DNA from: Capsicum annuum
Lineage: Eukaryota; Streptophyta; Magnoliopsida; Solanales; Solanaceae
Direction of reading: 5' to 3'
Assembly: GCF_002878395.1 (NCBI RefSeq)
Contig: NC_061122.1
Location: forward strand, 83,175,455-83,239,454
DNA length: 64,000 nucleotides
The notes under the pieces are model-generated. The model did no database searches. It was not told the origin of the DNA and worked only from the letters and a program-made list of their open reading frames with translations. Shown one piece after another: positions 61,444 through 64,000 of this stretch. Both the position numbers and the translations under genes were made by a program. Position 1 is the stretch's first letter. Each line of letters starts with the position of its first letter.

Positions 61444-62600
61444 ATGCCTCCAAAGAGAGAACCCAGCCTATCTAAGAAGATCCCTTGGACGAACATGCTT
61501 CTCCTATGGAGTTCAGGGCCGCATTCATTAATCTTGCTCAGTCAGTTGCTGCTCAGAATGAATTACCAACTGTCGTTTCATCCAACCCAATGGCCAATTT
61601 AGCTGCAACCAGGATTCGAGACTTCACTTGAATGAATCCTTTATCTTTTCTTGGGTCTAAGACAGACAAGGACCCTTAAGAATTCCTAGATCAGGTGCAA
61701 AAGGTTATAGACATAATAGAGGTTACATCTAATGAGAGTACTATACTAGCTGCATATCAATTGCAAGATATTGTTCATACTTGGTTCAAGCAGTGGAAGT
61801 CAGAGAGGGCAGACGATGCAGGGTCAGTTGAGTGGGAGGAGTTTGCTTCAGCGTTCCTTGATAGATTCTTTACCCTAGAGCTTAGAGAAGCTAAGGTGCT
61901 AGAATTTATCAACCTCAAGCAGGGCAATATGATAGTTAAATAGTATTCTCTTAAGTTTACTCAATTAGCCAGATATGCCCCTCATGTGGTTGCAGATAGT
62001 AGGGCAATGATGAGTAAGTTTGTTTCAGGGATGAATGATAGTATGGTTTATTGAGTAAAGTTTGTTTCAGGGATGAATGATAGCGTGGTTAATGAGTATA
62101 GATCTGCCATGATAAATAGTGATATGACTTTAGCCAGGCTTATGACTCATGCTCAGCAGGTAGAGGAGCAGAAGATTAAGATGAGGGTGAAGCAGAATAA
62201 GAGAGCAAAGACAGGTAGTTTTAACATTGCCCAGCCTAAGTCAGAAGGAGGAAACCGTTCTCAGTTTCATCCTAAGTCATTAGTTTCAGCTCCTTCTTCA
62301 GCCAGTGCTCTAGTTCTTAAGTTCAGAGAGAGTAACAAATATAGAGCACCAGGATCTAATTCCCAGGGCAGTTTTAGCAGTGCCCGCACCTATTCTCTTT
62401 GCCAGACTTGTGGCAAATACCATCAGGGTATTTATAGAGCTAGCAGTGGTATTTGTTTCTAATGTGGCAAGCCAGGCCACAAAGTCAGAGACTGTCCTCA
62501 GCCAGGTCATCAAGGTCAATAGAATCGCCCCTCAGCTCAGTCCGATCGCCCAGATCAGTAGGGTGCTACCTCCAGTTCTACTAGTGGGCAACTCCTAAAT
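61444..62600 (+). pseudogene. gag of gypsy C
   Basis: The ATG at 61,444 (MPPKREPSL) starts the frame; after a shift the capsid domain is clear (61,695-61,943, AAYQLQDIVHTWFKQWK...FASAFLDRFFTLELREAKV). After a stop (KQGNMIVK stop) the second capsid part reads YAPHVVADSRAMMSKFVSGM, then a partly duplicated segment, and the C-terminal tail has a CCHC knuckle CGKPGHKVRDC (62,464-62,496) preceded by a stop. A 39-bp tandem duplication sits at 62,010-62,088. Confidence 0.88.
62010..62088. repeat. Imperfect 39-bp tandem duplication in C gag
   Basis: The segment AAGTTTGTTTCAGGGATGAA-TGATAG occurs at 62,016 and again at 62,056, so the gag peptide KFVSGMNDS appears twice in frame, separated by a stop. 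Confidence 0.85.
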
Positions 62601-62647
62601 AGTATCTATGTTTTTAAATCCCAATAAAATCAAGAAAATTCTCCTGA

Positions 62648-63140
62648 TGTGGTTACCGGTACGTTACAGATCTTTCATGTGCATATTTACGCTTTGCTAG
62701 ATCCAGAAGTTTTTTGGTCTTTTATCACTCCTTATATAGTAGTTGATTTCGAAGTTAGTCCCAAAATTCTAGCAGAGCCCTTTTCAGTCTCTACTCCAGT
62801 GGGTAAAGCTATCATAGTCCGGTAGGTACACAGGAACTACTGAGTTATAATATCTCAGAAAGTCACCTTAGTAGACTTAGTCGAATTAGAGATGACTAAT
62901 AATGTCATTATCTGCATGGATTGGCTTCATTTCTGCTATGCCATAGTCAACTGCAGAAGCAAAATAGTCTAGTTTTATTTTTTGAATGAACCCATCCTAG
63001 AGTGGAAGGGTAGTGTATCCTCTTTCAGAGGTCAACATGTTTCCTACCTTCAAGCACGGAAAATGATAACTAAAGAATTTGTCTATCATCTTGTTTGAGC
63101 TAAGGATTCCAGTTTCGAAACTCCCAGTCTTGAATTAGTC
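62648..63140 (+). pseudogene. Protease and linker of gypsy C, truncated
   Basis: The frame VTGTLQIFHVHIYALLDPE...SFITPYIVVDFEV matches the gypsy retropepsin region, with DPG of the ALLDPGST motif changed to DPE. It continues through stops with VIICMDWLHFCYAIVNCRSK to FVYHLV, a segment that just precedes RT in intact elements. The region ends at the deletion junction near 63,140. Confidence 0.8.
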
Positions 63141-63142
63141 TC

Positions 63143-64000
63143 AGTAGTGTTCATTCATGGACTCCTTTCATCCATGAAGCCCAAGAATACCTTTTCTAGA
63201 TTCAAGTTTATGGATTTTATTATGAATTTTATGATTGGGCTACTCTTGTTCTTATGGATAATGAGAAATTGAATTCTACTCCATGTTGGGTGATAAATTC
63301 TACATGGATTAAATTATTATAGATATAGATTCATACAAACCTATGAATAAACCCTTGAATGATGAAATTAGAATTGAACCATGATGTTTAATTATTGTAC
63401 AGTGATGTTTACATGTACCATGCCTTCAATATGTTTGATTAAATGTCTAGATGAAAGAAAAGTGCCTAACTAGCATGATACCATGAAATCCCCATGTATG
63501 TACAAGTCATGCCTATCACATGTTTTGATGAAATGTTTCTATAAATGTATTATGGATTATAATGTTAGTTATATATTCAAGTAAGCTATGCTTGGTCAGT
63601 TTCCTTCCATTGAGTCCTAGGGGTACTCGTACTCGAAACATTAGTTGTGTGCCTAGAGTCATGTCATGTTTTTACGACACTCTCAATCAAACTATGATCC
63701 TTAAATTTCAGAAAGTCTTATGACTCAAGAAATCTCCATGATCTCATGAACTCAGTCAGTTGTCAGATATCAATAGTATTCCGTCAATCAATAGAATTCA
63801 GTAACTCAGTCCATGTTCAGTTCAGTAAATAATGTTCAGTGTCTATTCAGATGGGAATAGAAATTATAACTGAGCGAACCCAAGGGTGGGAACTCACCTG
63901 TTATATGAGGGTGTGATTCTTAGAAGCAATCTTTGCATTCCAGAACTATGTAGCCAGCATAGGTTGAGACATCATAGCTTGCTATATGAGGGTATATGAG
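63143..64000 (+). repeat. 3' LTR of C, 5'-truncated
   Basis: Starting TGTTCATTCATGGACT it aligns with 59,403 onward (ATTCATTCATGGACTTTTTT) at high identity to the window end, without the first 710 bp of the LTR. A short shared stretch (AGTA.T.TTCATTCATGG) spans the junction. Confidence 0.88.

Larger units (their letters stand above)
58691..64000 (+). mobile_element. Ty3/gypsy element C, internally deleted (right end off window)
   Basis: A full 5' LTR (58,691-61,221) is followed by a PBS, a degenerate gag and a protease remnant. At about 63,143 sequence homologous to the LTR from 59,401 begins, with the first 710 bp of the LTR absent. RT, RNase H, integrase and the purine tract are lost. Homology continues to the window end. 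LTR start and end motifs (TGTAATACCCC, GGGGTGTTACA) link it to the A/B group. Confidence 0.88.

Noticed and set aside
1..64000. CRISPR array, tRNA, rRNA, bacterial operon or prophage
   Set aside because: No regularly spaced identical repeats, no cloverleaf or rRNA sequence and no prokaryotic coding pattern were seen; introns and LTR elements mark it as plant nuclear DNA.

Overview
This is plant nuclear DNA, AT-rich and made almost entirely of transposable elements. Several signs point to Solanaceae: Solanaceae-type SINE fragments, a 1-kb fold-back repeat whose ends carry the AAACC/GGTTTGG motif common in tomato and pepper relatives, long-LTR Ty3/gypsy elements with 2.1-2.5 kb LTRs, and an intron-containing receptor kinase. 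I call the family from remembered repeat patterns, not from a database search. I found no bacterial, organellar or viral genes, no tRNA or rRNA gene and no CRISPR array.

Region 1, about 1-52,654, reads as one nested pile of retrotransposons. The founder is an old, minus-strand Ty1/copia element (here J). Its 5' LTR and PBS lie at 52,374-52,654, its gag pieces at 52,255-52,373, 45,492-46,074 and 24,190-24,290, its protease near 23,970, its integrase near 21,900-22,000 and its RT at 20,505-20,900, where it is cut. Into J went: (a) a 52-bp SINE fragment with a 16-bp target duplication, whose right copy was then split by copia element K (46,155-52,245); (b) a SIRE/Maximus-like copia element S (24,291-45,491, minus strand), itself carrying solo LTR B (24,386-26,648), gypsy H (about 29,386-36,273), solo Tat-like LTR E (36,478-37,976) and solo gypsy LTR D (40,342-42,465); (c) a fold-back DNA element (22,596-23,610); and (d) gypsy element L, which ends at 20,499. 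L was interrupted by gypsy F (off-window left to 18,715), whose 5' LTR was interrupted by Tat-like element T1 (off-window left to 10,167), whose LTR was interrupted by solo gypsy LTR A (2,895-9,411), which was interrupted by non-autonomous LTR element G (4,378-8,341). That is a chain of six: J > L > F > T1 > A > G. Where both ends are visible, 5-bp target duplications support most joints.

Region 2, 52,655-55,570, holds the only complete host gene. It is a minus-strand, eight-exon gene for a 597-residue receptor-like kinase with a signal peptide, a Cys-rich SPARK-like ectodomain, one membrane span and a kinase domain with all key residues. J lies only about 152 bp past its stop codon, in the same transcriptional direction.

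Region 3, 55,571-64,000, is mostly upstream non-coding DNA. It carries a complete small TRIM-like retroelement (56,626-57,818) and a SINE (about 58,002-58,150). Gypsy element C (58,691 to beyond the window) has lost its RT, RNase H and integrase by a deletion running from the protease into the 3' LTR.

All retroelement reading frames except the 322-residue ORF of G are broken by stops or frameshifts. The unexpected signals are in the LTRs: each family carries arrays of short degenerate motifs at comparable places, including a GC-clamped inverted-repeat motif seen many times in the D/F/H family.
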